A stretch of DNA of 64,000 bases from Tritrichomonas musculus. Its lineage: Eukaryota; Parabasalia; Tritrichomonadida; Tritrichomonadidae. Below are positions 51,501 through 60,041 of the stretch, piece by piece; within the stretch, counting starts at the first letter, position 1; every line of letters begins with the position of its first letter. The notes under the pieces were generated by a model that was given only the letters and a program-made list of their open reading frames with translations, was not told the DNA's origin and ran no database searches. The position numbers and the translations under genes were made by a program. Location of the stretch: assembly GCA_039105265.1 (NCBI GenBank), contig JAPFFF010000055.1:930001-994000 (forward strand). Reading direction: 5' to 3'.

Positions 51501-52712
51501 AACAATTTTTATACGGGTCATTATGTTCACGTAGATTATTCGTACAATGATGATCAACCCTCTCAGATAATGCGTATCGAAGGAAGTAGTTCTGGTCTTT
51601 GGTTTATGTATGACTGCCATGAATTAATAAATCCAGGAACTGGTGAAACGCCGGAAATTTTATCATGTTCAATTACTAAAAATATCGAACCAACAGACAA
51701 AAACGCTTTTTCGTCAAGATATGTGTCGAATACTTTTGCTTTGAAAACGGATATCCCTGAGATACCCACAGATTTGGTTAATGAATCTGCATTGGCAACA
51801 GCTTTGGAACCGTACGCGAAGCTTGCGAACTTAAGTGAGTATGCTAAAACCAAGGACTTGCCAGATATGGTCCAATATGAAACAAAAACAACAGCAGAAG
51901 GTAAATATGCATTGAAAGCAGATATATCAAAAGAGTATTTCACTGATAGTAGTGGAGAGGTTTATATCAAAGACCCAAACAACATCCTGACATTGGGTGG
52001 AGCAAATCAGACATGTAGTGATGCACCTCTCATGGTCATGAAACCAAATCATTCTCGAAATGCAAGAATATTGAGCATTGGCAATCAACTTGATAGTTCG
52101 AAGGAAAGATGGTTAGATTTTGATATTAATGTAAAAAGTGATGAAGCGACCATCAAATACAATGAAATAACAGCATTGAAAATTACTCAATCAAAAGTTT
52201 ATATTATGAATGCATATGATATGGACGGCAATGCCTATGCTAAAATCAATTCCAACACAACTATTACTCATTACTGTCCAATTGAGGAATCAATGAATTC
52301 AATAAATGATTTTGTAATTGGTGCACCAGTATATATGACAGGTAAGGTTTACAAACAAGTTAAGAATGAAAGGCTTTGCCCAGGACAGAGTCCATGGATA
52401 CCATCAACTGAAAATGACACTACAGATTGTATTTGTTCAGTAAAGACTAATGGAAAATGGAATGAGTATGTCGGAATTTGTGTTAAGATTGATGAAGTTA
52501 ATAAATGTGTGACATTTGCAACACATGGTGATTATTTAGTTAAAGTCACCGATACATCATGTTATGGAATCGGTGATGAAGTATTTATTGATGAAGGAGA
52601 ATTGAAAACGTTAACTGGTCAAACAGCTATTACATCAAAAATACACAGAACAACGGTGGGCGTGATTACAGCAAAAATAAATGATAAAATGTTAGCTGTA
52701 TTTAAGACTTAA
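48558..52712 (+). CDS. Fibre-like trimeric adhesin/tail protein (1384 aa)
   Basis: ATG at 48558 (ATCAATAAATG). After a glycine-rich N-terminus, residues about 55-100 form a coiled coil (DIDASVSSYNQQTMKFTDEL). Residues 100-530 are beta-rich, and about 535-600 hold a coiled coil plus hydrophobic segment (NQISALQNYCAKLEKEINDM, then FCFNFGGLMKVGAEGIFGAL). Residues about 815-930 carry repeats of a fibre-shaft kind, including an exact 30-residue duplication (LTNALNAYVLKTELAEAIPT) and ESALSTALTTALEPYAKTLD variants. The last about 145 residues form a compact beta domain (VIGAPVYMTGKVYK, then FATHGDYLVKVTDTSCYGIG) resembling phage or virus head-decoration/tail-tip domains. Codon choice changes at about residue 871: before it leucine is almost always TTA, after it TTG/CTG dominate. 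Likely a host-recognition fibre. Confidence 0.7.
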   Translation: MTAIITKQNAKDGAFTGGGGGSSDKDSEFKNIHVHNDATIDGDIIMTSTNPQSLTLRLADIDASVSSYNQQTMKFTDELNNHESRIKTLEDKQDGDDGDFSFEDGIYDFIITSDKLTENLDQPDLNTLSIKTEFGEYIGDVFEIELPAYMKLPKAIITKTSKENMFKNPIVNISNGNYELVYQEDDVGAKIYMSNKKGDTPLNLYTSGFMKINYIANQKTNVSCDKANDSNKLINLKCNTIDADNCFKLYRSPLPDFYEMKAYGVIDDKTNPLYYADWGYIPGSPEFEALIEGQTFEFHDEAFGTDYKMTKQGNEWVGTNYSFNIPLKLTRKNPGSHEVAFICIAKNEANKKVLHTFAGYDNQGNPFELLVNKGMLTPKDNCKIQTYKEDNDAWRVYIYPVKDFANCTYSATLNINNKTYDFIVDFEYKSSGLNNYKLQSDNYFELLEYHYTSPLQVGNPPYGLILYMPKDDELIYTIADVSYEKGMNTFEFLANTGYYTVSPRPEACTTLYTNFNIQTSGVVIGENIESHVFVLNSLGNTVDIAVNQISALQNYCAKLEKEINDMKNKTNWFDVVMDVVQISNFCFNFGGLMKVGAEGIFGALKLAFSKNAGSTVKEVAYVDEIIDDGLVLAPHEVVEEKPYIETEIIIPDERLCFKYFCEHIETNYKIDVSFMVDDIGEMYRIYEYEYKENGSIECLNSDVADISAINCELVYEFPYILIYGTVQPSFVKLKYTPAAKNDKELLLGETLTNNQLLTASATKKLIENHKNHLNESFTNKLSETLNNYATVRYVQDNYPSYTYLNTNFKNNNQLTNALNAYVLKTELAEAIPTIPNDLVNNETLTNALNAYVLKTELAEAIPTIPNDLVNESALSTALTTALEPYAKTLDLPDMTKYALAEDIPEIPIDLVNESALSTTLNDYALATDMTHAIEQVKSEIPEIIEGQTTIQFKIENNTIPDLDYDTYHEMIEQYGLDIVSSNNFYTGHYVHVDYSYNDDQPSQIMRIEGSSSGLWFMYDCHELINPGTGETPEILSCSITKNIEPTDKNAFSSRYVSNTFALKTDIPEIPTDLVNESALATALEPYAKLANLSEYAKTKDLPDMVQYETKTTAEGKYALKADISKEYFTDSSGEVYIKDPNNILTLGGANQTCSDAPLMVMKPNHSRNARILSIGNQLDSSKERWLDFDINVKSDEATIKYNEITALKITQSKVYIMNAYDMDGNAYAKINSNTTITHYCPIEESMNSINDFVIGAPVYMTGKVYKQVKNERLCPGQSPWIPSTENDTTDCICSVKTNGKWNEYVGICVKIDEVNKCVTFATHGDYLVKVTDTSCYGIGDEVFIDEGELKTLTGQTAITSKIHRTTVGVITAKINDKMLAVFKT

Positions 52713-53350
52713 TACGTCATTTTTAATGAAATTCCATATTTAACAAATTCACTATAAATGTTATTGTAATCATATTTTAACTCACTAGTTTTACCATCTT
52801 TAGTAACCAATATTTTTGAAACATAAATGATTTTGTTTGTTTTAGCCGTACATCCAGAACATCCAATATCTTCATTAAGTACTAAATCAACTTTCTCACA
52901 ATCAGTTAATAACTTTATCATGTTCATTAATAACTTACTTTCACAAACAACGTAAGCATTTATTTTTAACGGGTTTGATTCATACATTTCAACTAACATT
53001 TGTAGAAATTGGTTTTTCTTTTCTAAATCCTCAATTTCATTTCCTAAATCTGCAATACCTCTGTCTCGAGTTAATGGGAAATTGCTGTTTGTTGGAGGTT
53101 GAGATTGATAGTTCAAATCCTCCGTCGTCGGAATATATAAAGTTTGACCAACCGGTGGAATATCCGAAGGTTGGTTCGCTTGAGTAAAATTTACGTTTGG
53201 ATTTAATGGTGGAACATTAGGATATAACGGAACTGTTTGAGGTCGTGACTTAGTTGATGGTTTAATGTTAATGTTAACATTTGTGTTTTGTTCTTGCTTA
53301 ATAGTGTTATCGGTTTCACTACTTAATATTCTTGCTTGCTTTAATGTCAT
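52709..53350 (-). CDS. Maverick protein, proline-rich N-terminus and cysteine-bearing C-terminus (213 aa)
   Basis: ATG at 53350. Residues about 30-95 are proline/asparagine-rich and probably disordered (PLYPNVPPLNPNVNFTQANQ). Residues 98-125 form a coiled coil (IADLGNEIEDLEKKNQFLQM). The C-terminal domain contains NEDIGCSGCTAKTNKIIYVS. It overlaps the stop of the fibre gene by 4 bp, convergently. Function unknown; it may bind other virion proteins. Confidence 0.6.
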   Translation of the reverse strand: MTLKQARILSSETDNTIKQEQNTNVNINIKPSTKSRPQTVPLYPNVPPLNPNVNFTQANQPSDIPPVGQTLYIPTTEDLNYQSQPPTNSNFPLTRDRGIADLGNEIEDLEKKNQFLQMLVEMYESNPLKINAYVVCESKLLMNMIKLLTDCEKVDLVLNEDIGCSGCTAKTNKIIYVSKILVTKDGKTSELKYDYNNIYSEFVKYGISLKMTY

Positions 53351-53429
53351 ATTTAGTTTTAAATAAAAATATTAAATCATAATTTTTAATTAAATATTAA
53401 AAAGAATTTTCAATTCGAGAACTTCGTTC

Positions 53430-53657
53430 ATGGCATTTGGTAGTTGGTTTAAAAAGTTAGCGGGGAAAGTTAAAGAAGCAGCTAAAGATTTTGCTGATGG
53501 ATTTAAATTTGGATGGAATAAAACAAAATCAATAATGGAAAAGTTACCTGTTGTTGGTAATGTTGCAAAAATATTACCTAAATTTGATAATTCAAATAAT
53601 CCAGCAATTAAATATTTCGGTAGTGATGGGTTCTATGTTAAAGATAAAGGTTCTTAA
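53430..53657 (+). CDS. pVI-like amphipathic minor-capsid candidate B (75 aa)
   Basis: Opens MAFGSWFKKLAGKVKEAAKD, paralogous to the minus-strand gene at 45398-45718, followed by FADGFKFGWNKTKSIMEKLP, VVGNVAKILPKF and an acidic/aromatic tail (GSDGFYVKDKGS). The N-terminal part is a basic amphipathic helix. Same inferred class as its paralogue. Its 3' end overlaps the convergent gene at 53638-53868 by 20 bp. Confidence 0.55.
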   Translation: MAFGSWFKKLAGKVKEAAKDFADGFKFGWNKTKSIMEKLPVVGNVAKILPKFDNSNNPAIKYFGSDGFYVKDKGS

Positions 53658-53868
53658 CGGCTCTGTTTAATAATGCTCTAACTTTCATACACTGATCATA
53701 TTTATTTTGAATTCTTGCACGACTAAGTTTTCCTTTCTCCGTTGTTGGTTCAGGTTGACTTAATACTTTTCTATAATATTGAAGACGTGAATTTATGAGT
53801 TTCAATGTTGGAGTAGCAAATGTTTTTCTTTCATGACGTTGTTTAAGGGGTGGTAAGGCTTGAGACAT
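53638..53868 (-). CDS. Small basic Maverick protein (76 aa)
   Basis: ATG at 53868; upstream on the minus strand TTTTTTATCACATAATAAAA, then ATATG, resembles the leaders of the polymerase and rightmost gene. It is very basic (KQRHERKTFATPTLKLINSR, then LSRARIQNKYDQCMKVRALL). It could bind nucleic acid, perhaps as a core protein, but no family is recognised. Confidence 0.55.
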   Translation of the reverse strand: MSQALPPLKQRHERKTFATPTLKLINSRLQYYRKVLSQPEPTTEKGKLSRARIQNKYDQCMKVRALLNRAVKNLYL

Positions 53869-53972
53869 ATTTTTATTATGTGATAAAAAATTAAAAAATT
53901 AAAAATAAACTAAATAATTATTTTTGCATTCATGAAATCATCAAATATCTTTAATTTAATTTATTTTAAATC

Positions 53973-55580
53973 ATGACTGAAACATTATTTAATAACACAG
54001 ATGGAATAATTTCATATGTGACAAGTAAGATAGAAAAGTATGAACCGAATAAATTTGAGGAACAAGTGAAATATTATATAAATCATTATTGTGAAAAATA
54101 TTTGAAAGTGAAAATTCCAGCTCAACATATAAACAATTTCTATATAATTCATTACTTAACCATTCGTGATATAGTAAAGGATGAAGAACATAGACGTAAA
54201 GTAGTAAAGGAACATGAACGAATGGCAGATTATGAAATAGCAGTGAGAATAGCAAGAGAGGATTTATTGAGCAAAGTTCATAAGAACAAAAATAAATTAT
54301 CATTTAATCAAGTGAAAAGATTAAACTCATTTAAACCATTACTAGATGAAGATATTAGACACATATATGATGAGTATGAAAGAGAATGGGAGGAAGTACA
54401 TAAGAATGAAGAGCTGAAAGTCAGAAAAGAAACGTTTGGCGATAAATTAGATAAATTTGTTGTTGAACACATGAATGATGATTTATTAACATATGACAAT
54501 TTTGTTAAAGTCACAAGTGGATGGAATAGAGGAAGAAGATCAATTAATAATTGGTATGAAGATTATAAACGAAAATATTTTCAACAACCTGGGACGACTA
54601 TAAAATATGATAAAATACCATTTACGGGATTATTTGGATATAAAAGTAAAGATAAAATCAATGCTTTAAAACTAATTAACCCAGAACTGAAAGAAGAAAA
54701 GGGAAAAATTCCTTCATCATTTCCTTTAAAACAAAATATAAAACATTATCAATTGCATAAAGTTGCAGAAAAGAACACATGGATGATTGATTTAATGTTT
54801 TGTGGAAAATTGGGTTATTTGGTAGCAATAAATGTGAATACTAAATACTTATTTGTTGAATTATTAAATGATGTAGTGGGAGAAAATGAATTTTCAAAAG
54901 GAACTATTAAATCAACTGTTTCATATTTGAGAGCATTAAATAGAATGATTGAGAAAGGTGCTAATGTAAAACATTTAACAGGTGATGGTGAAGGAAGTTT
55001 TAATTCAAAGTTGGCTTGGGAAACATTTTATAATTCACGAGGAATTGATTTTAAACCAGTGACTAGACAAGTAATGGGTAACTATCCCGATTTCATGAAG
55101 AAAGAACAGGAAGATGTAAAAAATGATCCTTTGCATTCAAGTTTAGGAATTATTGATAGAGTAATTAGAACCATTAGAGATATGGCGTATAATATGAAAA
55201 TTGGTGTAATAACTCCTGAAGTAATGAATGAAATAGTTAATCAATACAATAATGCACCACATAGAGGATTGAGTAAATGGGCAGGTTTTAGTGTAACACC
55301 AAAGATGGTAAATGATGATCCAGAACTTGAAAATTATATTGTGAGGAGAATATTACAAGCTAATTGGGAAATTAAAAATAATGCAAGTTTTAATATTAAT
55401 GATGGAGTAAATGTTAAAGTTTATAATGAAAAAGATCCAATGATGAAAAGAAGATCAATAATTCAACCAGGAGAGTTTAAAGTTATTGGTAAAGAAAATG
55501 GATTATTTAAAGTAGAAGGAAAACTTAATGGTAAAAATAGAATTCAATTATTACCAAGATATTTATTAGATCCTATTTAA
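53973..55580 (+). CDS. Maverick RVE-type integrase (535 aa)
   Basis: ATG at 53973. Residues about 1-215 are a charged helical N-terminus. The retrovirus-like integrase core follows, with WMIDLMFCGKLGYLVAINVN (D273), HLTGDGEGSFNS (D338) and LGIIDRVIRTIRDMAYNMKI (D395), so the usual third catalytic glutamate appears as aspartate (IIDR where IVER is common). After YNNAPHRGLSKWAGFSVTP comes a C-terminal SH3-like module (GVNVKVYNEKDPMMKRRSII, then FKVIGKENGLFKVEG). In Mavericks this enzyme joins the TIR ends to target DNA. The 3' end overlaps the polymerase by 8 bp. Confidence 0.85.
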   Translation: MTETLFNNTDGIISYVTSKIEKYEPNKFEEQVKYYINHYCEKYLKVKIPAQHINNFYIIHYLTIRDIVKDEEHRRKVVKEHERMADYEIAVRIAREDLLSKVHKNKNKLSFNQVKRLNSFKPLLDEDIRHIYDEYEREWEEVHKNEELKVRKETFGDKLDKFVVEHMNDDLLTYDNFVKVTSGWNRGRRSINNWYEDYKRKYFQQPGTTIKYDKIPFTGLFGYKSKDKINALKLINPELKEEKGKIPSSFPLKQNIKHYQLHKVAEKNTWMIDLMFCGKLGYLVAINVNTKYLFVELLNDVVGENEFSKGTIKSTVSYLRALNRMIEKGANVKHLTGDGEGSFNSKLAWETFYNSRGIDFKPVTRQVMGNYPDFMKKEQEDVKNDPLHSSLGIIDRVIRTIRDMAYNMKIGVITPEVMNEIVNQYNNAPHRGLSKWAGFSVTPKMVNDDPELENYIVRRILQANWEIKNNASFNINDGVNVKVYNEKDPMMKRRSIIQPGEFKVIGKENGLFKVEGKLNGKNRIQLLPRYLLDPI

Positions 55581-58500
55581 AATAATCTTCATGTTTACCT
55601 TCTTCATAAGTTGTTTTTATTTTACGTTCAAATTTCTTTAAAGTTGATACTGTCATATTTTTGTTCATTGAGAAACATGGTTGTCCTTTCGTTAAATCAA
55701 ACGTTTGTGCGTTTCCATTAAATAAGGATTCATATAATTTCATGGGATCATTACCAAATTCTTTGTAGGCGTATTTAATAGAATTTTGCGTCAAACCTTT
55801 ACCTCTAATCATATAATCAATTTCTCCGGTGGAATCTTGTAATTTATCTATATACATTTTCTTCATTAGAAAATATGACTCAATAGATTTTGGCATTTCA
55901 TCATGACCGTTAATAGTTGGAAAGTCACTGTGAAATTGTCCTAAATTAGTTCCGATTAATTCACGATTATATTTTTCTTTAAAACCATTAACAAGCCGTG
56001 GTAAATCATCAACTTCAATGTGCATTGAATCAGTATCTTGGTAATAAATGTGGCATCCCAAATCATAAGCTAAACACATTACTTCGTTCATAATTCGTTT
56101 TGACATAGAAAGAACTTGAATACCAAGAAGTGAAAAGTTAAAATGGTTTTCAATTTGTTTAATAACTTTTACAGCGTGAATTGGTGTCTTTCTACTCTCA
56201 ATTAATGTGTCCTCAATAATTTTATTATAGTTTTTGATCCAATATTTCTCAAAATCGTCATCATTCATATATTTAATATCTTTATCAACTGGTTTTTCAA
56301 TAGTTTTACCATAGCATGAATTCATAATTAATTTATATAATTGTTGTAATGGGTTATGTTGCTTCTTATATTCAAGTCTTTTATTAAATATTTTCTTAAT
56401 TTCTTTTTGGATTGTATAATCACGTTTGCCTGCCCAATAATAACCACGGATGAATTCAAACTCTATTTTTTGAAATTCAATGAGATCTTCTAATGATATA
56501 TTATCGACAATTATATTTAATGTTTCACCTTCTTTTAAGTTATCATCATTAAGATTTAATCCATTTACTTTACGAACAATGAGTGGGAATGGATAATGTT
56601 TATTAACTTTAGTAATTTTGATTTCAACAATATAAGCACCTTGTTTTGAAAGGAATTCAAGGTTTAATTGTTCAGGTTTGATAACTTCAGGTTTACCTTC
56701 AACGGTATATAAACGTGCCATTGCTGAAGGATATAATGAAACAGCGTCGAAATCACAAATTAGCTTTAATATATGCCATTTTTTATTGTATGCAGTCATG
56801 CAACGTCCTCCATAAACAGCTTTTGAGCAAAACTTACGAACATGACCACCTAATTTATAAAGGTTACCATTAGGATAATAAACACGTTGATTAAATACTT
56901 CATTAGCGAGAGAAGAAATGGAAATGAAATTAAAAGGGTCGATACTGAAATCTTTAATAAATCCATTTCTGAATTCATTAAATCCAAGTCTAAGGATGTT
57001 TACATCTTGTTTACAATAAAATTCTGCATATGACCACATGTCGAAATGGTTTTCATCAATTCTACATTTAGGTATTTTATCAATGTTTGATTTAAATAAT
57101 TCATAATCATCTGTTGTCCATTTTTGATCTTCATTTAAGCCTGCATCATTAATTACTCCTTTGTTGGTATTTAATCTTTCAAGTGTGTAATATTTGTATG
57201 GGAAAATTTCTTTTTGAACATTAATGCCCAAATTAAACATAGAAGGTAATTGTGAAAGTTTACAATTTAACATAGGTAATGAATCCTTAAATAAAATCTT
57301 TTTATCGTTATATTCAACATTTGCTTTCATTAATTTTGTTCCTTTAATTATAGTATTTTTGATATTAACTAATGATGCAAACATTCGAAAATCATATGCT
57401 AAATTGTGGAAATAAACAACTGCATTATCAGGTAAGAAATCAAGAAATTGTTTATTACATGTTTCACCTTTAAAGCATTCATTAATTTTTCCATTTTGTG
57501 ATTGAAGAACACACATAAATGGTTTATGAATATTACCTGAAACGTCAGCTTCAAAATCAGCATACCAATAAGTAGGGTCTGTTTTGTTTTCGCTTTCTTT
57601 AACAATTTTTGGAGCTATTAATTTTGTGCAATATTCAGGTTCATATTCTAAATTAATATTTGTTAAATCTTTATCAAATTCATGATAGAAAACAGTTTTT
57701 AATATTCGATATTGTCCATAAGTGATTGGATTAAAATATCCTTGCTTCATTAATTCACGGACTAAATTTGATGATGAAATATAATATCTTGCTTTTATCC
57801 AATGTTCTTGTTTATATTCTTTATTGTATTTATCATCATCAAGATTTTTATGAAGATTTTTGATGTAATAAGTACTAAATGGTGTTTTCTCTTCTATGAA
57901 ATAATGGTCTTCATAAACGTTAAATGTATGGGTTCGTTGAGGTTCAGCATCTTTGACTCCCAAATATGACTTACGGACTTTGTTTTTGCATTGCTGAACC
58001 GTTGTCTTTTTATTTTTTCTATCGCTACTGTCATCAATATATGTTAATTTAATGTGAATCTTAAACTCTTGACATATTTTTTCAATTGAACCTTGTGATA
58101 AATACCTATTATTAATTCTTAATCGTATTTGATTTAAAATATCATCTGAATAATAACCTGTTTGTTTGAGAGCATAAACGAAGCAGCAATCATTTAATTC
58201 TTCACGTTGTTTAGCTGTTTTGGTAATTTTTGCTGGAATTTCAATGGTTTCATATTCTAAATCACCAGTGAAATTATCATAATAACTCCGAGTGAATTCT
58301 TTTGCTTCTTCAAGAACAGTTACTTTTTCATCCACTAATGAATCAAATATTTGAAGACGTTTTAAATACTCAATAACTTTTTTAGGTACTTTATCATTAG
58401 CTATATAGTTAAAGAATGAACCACCAACGTCTTTACGGACCCTATCTTTATGCAAATATTTTGAAAATCTTAATGATGAAAATAATGACCAATCAGGTAA

Positions 58501-59376
58501 ATCTGCATTATCTCCACTAATGAACCCCGTAAATTCTGCCGGTATTTCATCAAGGTCGAATATAAAATGTTCTTCAGTGAAATTTTCCATTAATTTATTA
58601 TAAACTTCAGGTGTTAATGGTTTAGAATGCCATTGACCTTTAACTTTAAATTCTATTTTGTATTTATCCATTGGTAATGGGTCAATGTATTCCTGAAAGA
58701 AATTTTTAAGTAATGGAAACATTAATTTTTTGCCTTTATTGTTTAAAAGTTCAAAATTAATTTCCCAATTAGTAGGTGTTTTATATAATGATTTCATCAT
58801 ATCATCCACTAATGTTTGTTGTTCGTCATCTAATTTTTGCCATTCTTTAAATGATTTAATATTACGTAAATTAATATCTTTTGGTTTTTCTTCGGGGAAA
58901 AATTCCTCATCATTTAATGCATCAGCTGGCGGTGAATTATATAATAAATCACTTCTCCAAAATTCACGAATATCTTTGGAATGTTTCATTAATTCATCAA
59001 GAAATGAAGAATCTTTTTTATGTAAATCACGGTTGAATTTTTCATGTAAACGTTGACGGTTGAAATCATCAAGTGAATCTTGAATTTTGTATTTATTTAA
59101 ATTTTTGAATAAATAATCATCTGAATCTATGTAACGTTTAAGTGGTTTCGGTGATGGAATATTTAAACCTTTCACGAACCAATACATGGAATTATAATTA
59201 TTTTCTCCATCATATCCTTTATTTAAAATATCTGAAACTAACATTTCAATTAAATTTTCACGTAAATCATTTTCATTATCAAATTCATTTTTCCAATCAT
59301 TGATTGTTAAATTTTCATTATATAATAAATTTGATAACTCAATTAATTTATTTGTTGGCGTGTTATCTAACGACAT
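55573..59376 (-). CDS. Maverick protein-primed family B DNA polymerase (1267 aa)
   Basis: ATG at 59376 after the leader ATTTTTATATTAGATAAAAA (minus sense TTTTTATCTAATATAAAAAT). The N-terminal about 380 residues carry no recognised domain. Residues about 385-510 (NDCCFVYALKQTGYYSDDIL, ending HYFIEEKTPFSTYYIKN) form a domain often seen in front of Polinton/viral polymerases. Exonuclease: ExoI YADFEADVSG (D607, E609), ExoII VYFHNLAYDFRM, ExoIII YCKQDVNILRL. Polymerase: motif A DFDAVSLYPSAM (D877), motif B KLIMNSCYGKTI, motif C YYQDTDSMHIE (D1114, D1116). All catalytic residues are intact. Insertions between A and B fit the protein-priming type; replication would start from protein-capped TIR ends. 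Confidence 0.95.
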   Translation of the reverse strand: MSLDNTPTNKLIELSNLLYNENLTINDWKNEFDNENDLRENLIEMLVSDILNKGYDGENNYNSMYWFVKGLNIPSPKPLKRYIDSDDYLFKNLNKYKIQDSLDDFNRQRLHEKFNRDLHKKDSSFLDELMKHSKDIREFWRSDLLYNSPPADALNDEEFFPEEKPKDINLRNIKSFKEWQKLDDEQQTLVDDMMKSLYKTPTNWEINFELLNNKGKKLMFPLLKNFFQEYIDPLPMDKYKIEFKVKGQWHSKPLTPEVYNKLMENFTEEHFIFDLDEIPAEFTGFISGDNADLPDWSLFSSLRFSKYLHKDRVRKDVGGSFFNYIANDKVPKKVIEYLKRLQIFDSLVDEKVTVLEEAKEFTRSYYDNFTGDLEYETIEIPAKITKTAKQREELNDCCFVYALKQTGYYSDDILNQIRLRINNRYLSQGSIEKICQEFKIHIKLTYIDDSSDRKNKKTTVQQCKNKVRKSYLGVKDAEPQRTHTFNVYEDHYFIEEKTPFSTYYIKNLHKNLDDDKYNKEYKQEHWIKARYYISSSNLVRELMKQGYFNPITYGQYRILKTVFYHEFDKDLTNINLEYEPEYCTKLIAPKIVKESENKTDPTYWYADFEADVSGNIHKPFMCVLQSQNGKINECFKGETCNKQFLDFLPDNAVVYFHNLAYDFRMFASLVNIKNTIIKGTKLMKANVEYNDKKILFKDSLPMLNCKLSQLPSMFNLGINVQKEIFPYKYYTLERLNTNKGVINDAGLNEDQKWTTDDYELFKSNIDKIPKCRIDENHFDMWSYAEFYCKQDVNILRLGFNEFRNGFIKDFSIDPFNFISISSLANEVFNQRVYYPNGNLYKLGGHVRKFCSKAVYGGRCMTAYNKKWHILKLICDFDAVSLYPSAMARLYTVEGKPEVIKPEQLNLEFLSKQGAYIVEIKITKVNKHYPFPLIVRKVNGLNLNDDNLKEGETLNIIVDNISLEDLIEFQKIEFEFIRGYYWAGKRDYTIQKEIKKIFNKRLEYKKQHNPLQQLYKLIMNSCYGKTIEKPVDKDIKYMNDDDFEKYWIKNYNKIIEDTLIESRKTPIHAVKVIKQIENHFNFSLLGIQVLSMSKRIMNEVMCLAYDLGCHIYYQDTDSMHIEVDDLPRLVNGFKEKYNRELIGTNLGQFHSDFPTINGHDEMPKSIESYFLMKKMYIDKLQDSTGEIDYMIRGKGLTQNSIKYAYKEFGNDPMKLYESLFNGNAQTFDLTKGQPCFSMNKNMTVSTLKKFERKIKTTYEEGKHEDYFK

Positions 59377-59456
59377 ATTTTTATATTAGATAAAAAAATA
59401 AAAAATAAAAAATTAATTAGATTTATTTTTGAGACATGTGATATAAAAATAATTAT
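59377..59456 (-). promoter_or_regulatory. Polymerase leader with shared 18-bp motif
   Basis: On the minus strand TTTTTATATCACATGTCT (59449-59432) is followed by AAAAATAAATCTAATT and, directly before the ATG, TTTTTATCTAATATAAAAAT. The same two blocks precede the gene at 59457-59939, where the motif is about 53 bp before the ATG (about 55 bp here). Confidence 0.5.
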
Positions 59457-59939
59457 TCAATTAAAATTTAATTTTAATAATTCCATTATTTCATAATCGT
59501 CAATATTTAAAAATCTTTCAACCGTTTCTGGTATATTTTCATCATTAAATAGAAACATAAATTTCTTTTCCATATCGAATTCATGAAGTGTGCAATGCAT
59601 GAAATCCCAAATATTACAATGATGGAATAATTTATTCGGTTCGTTTTCGTAAGCATAAAGAAAATGATAAATTCCGCAAATGAAAGTTAAAACACCGTTA
59701 AATGTACAAACTTCGTTACACTTTTCATTATTTAAAATTCTTTTGGTCAATAATGTATTTTCATTTTGTCGCTTCTCTTTATCATTCATATCAGGATTTA
59801 CGTATTCATAATATAAATCTGTTATTTCATCAGTACGCTTTACAATTTGTTTTAACATTTTACGATTTATTGTTTTATAATATTTATTAATTTGTTTATA
59901 TAATTTATTCATTTTGTCATCAACAATTGATATAGTCAT
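59457..59939 (-). CDS. Maverick protein of unknown function (160 aa)
   Basis: Rightmost gene, ATG at 59939. Helical and basic at the start (KMNKLYKQINKYYKTINRKM), with three cysteines and several histidines in the middle (NEKCNEVCTFNGVLTFICGI, HHCNIWDFMHCTLHEFDMEK) that could coordinate zinc. Acidic end. No family recognised. Placed 5' of the polymerase on the same strand with a duplicated leader. Confidence 0.65.
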   Translation of the reverse strand: MTISIVDDKMNKLYKQINKYYKTINRKMLKQIVKRTDEITDLYYEYVNPDMNDKEKRQNENTLLTKRILNNEKCNEVCTFNGVLTFICGIYHFLYAYENEPNKLFHHCNIWDFMHCTLHEFDMEKKFMFLFNDENIPETVERFLNIDDYEIMELLKLNFN

Positions 59940-60017
59940 ATTTTTATATTAGATAAAAAATTAAATTAAAATAAAATTAGATTTATTTTTTTAGACATGT
60001 GATATAAAAATAAATGA
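59940..60017 (-). promoter_or_regulatory. Leader of rightmost gene with shared 18-bp motif
   Basis: Minus-strand TTTTTATATCACATGTCT (60010-59993) plus the ATG-proximal block, as in the polymerase leader. The flanking sequence on to about 60090 is an inverted copy of the left-end segment around 42340-42410 (ATAAAATTATTTTATCATTT). Confidence 0.5.
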
Positions 60018-60041
60018 TAAAATAATTTTATAAAAATTATT

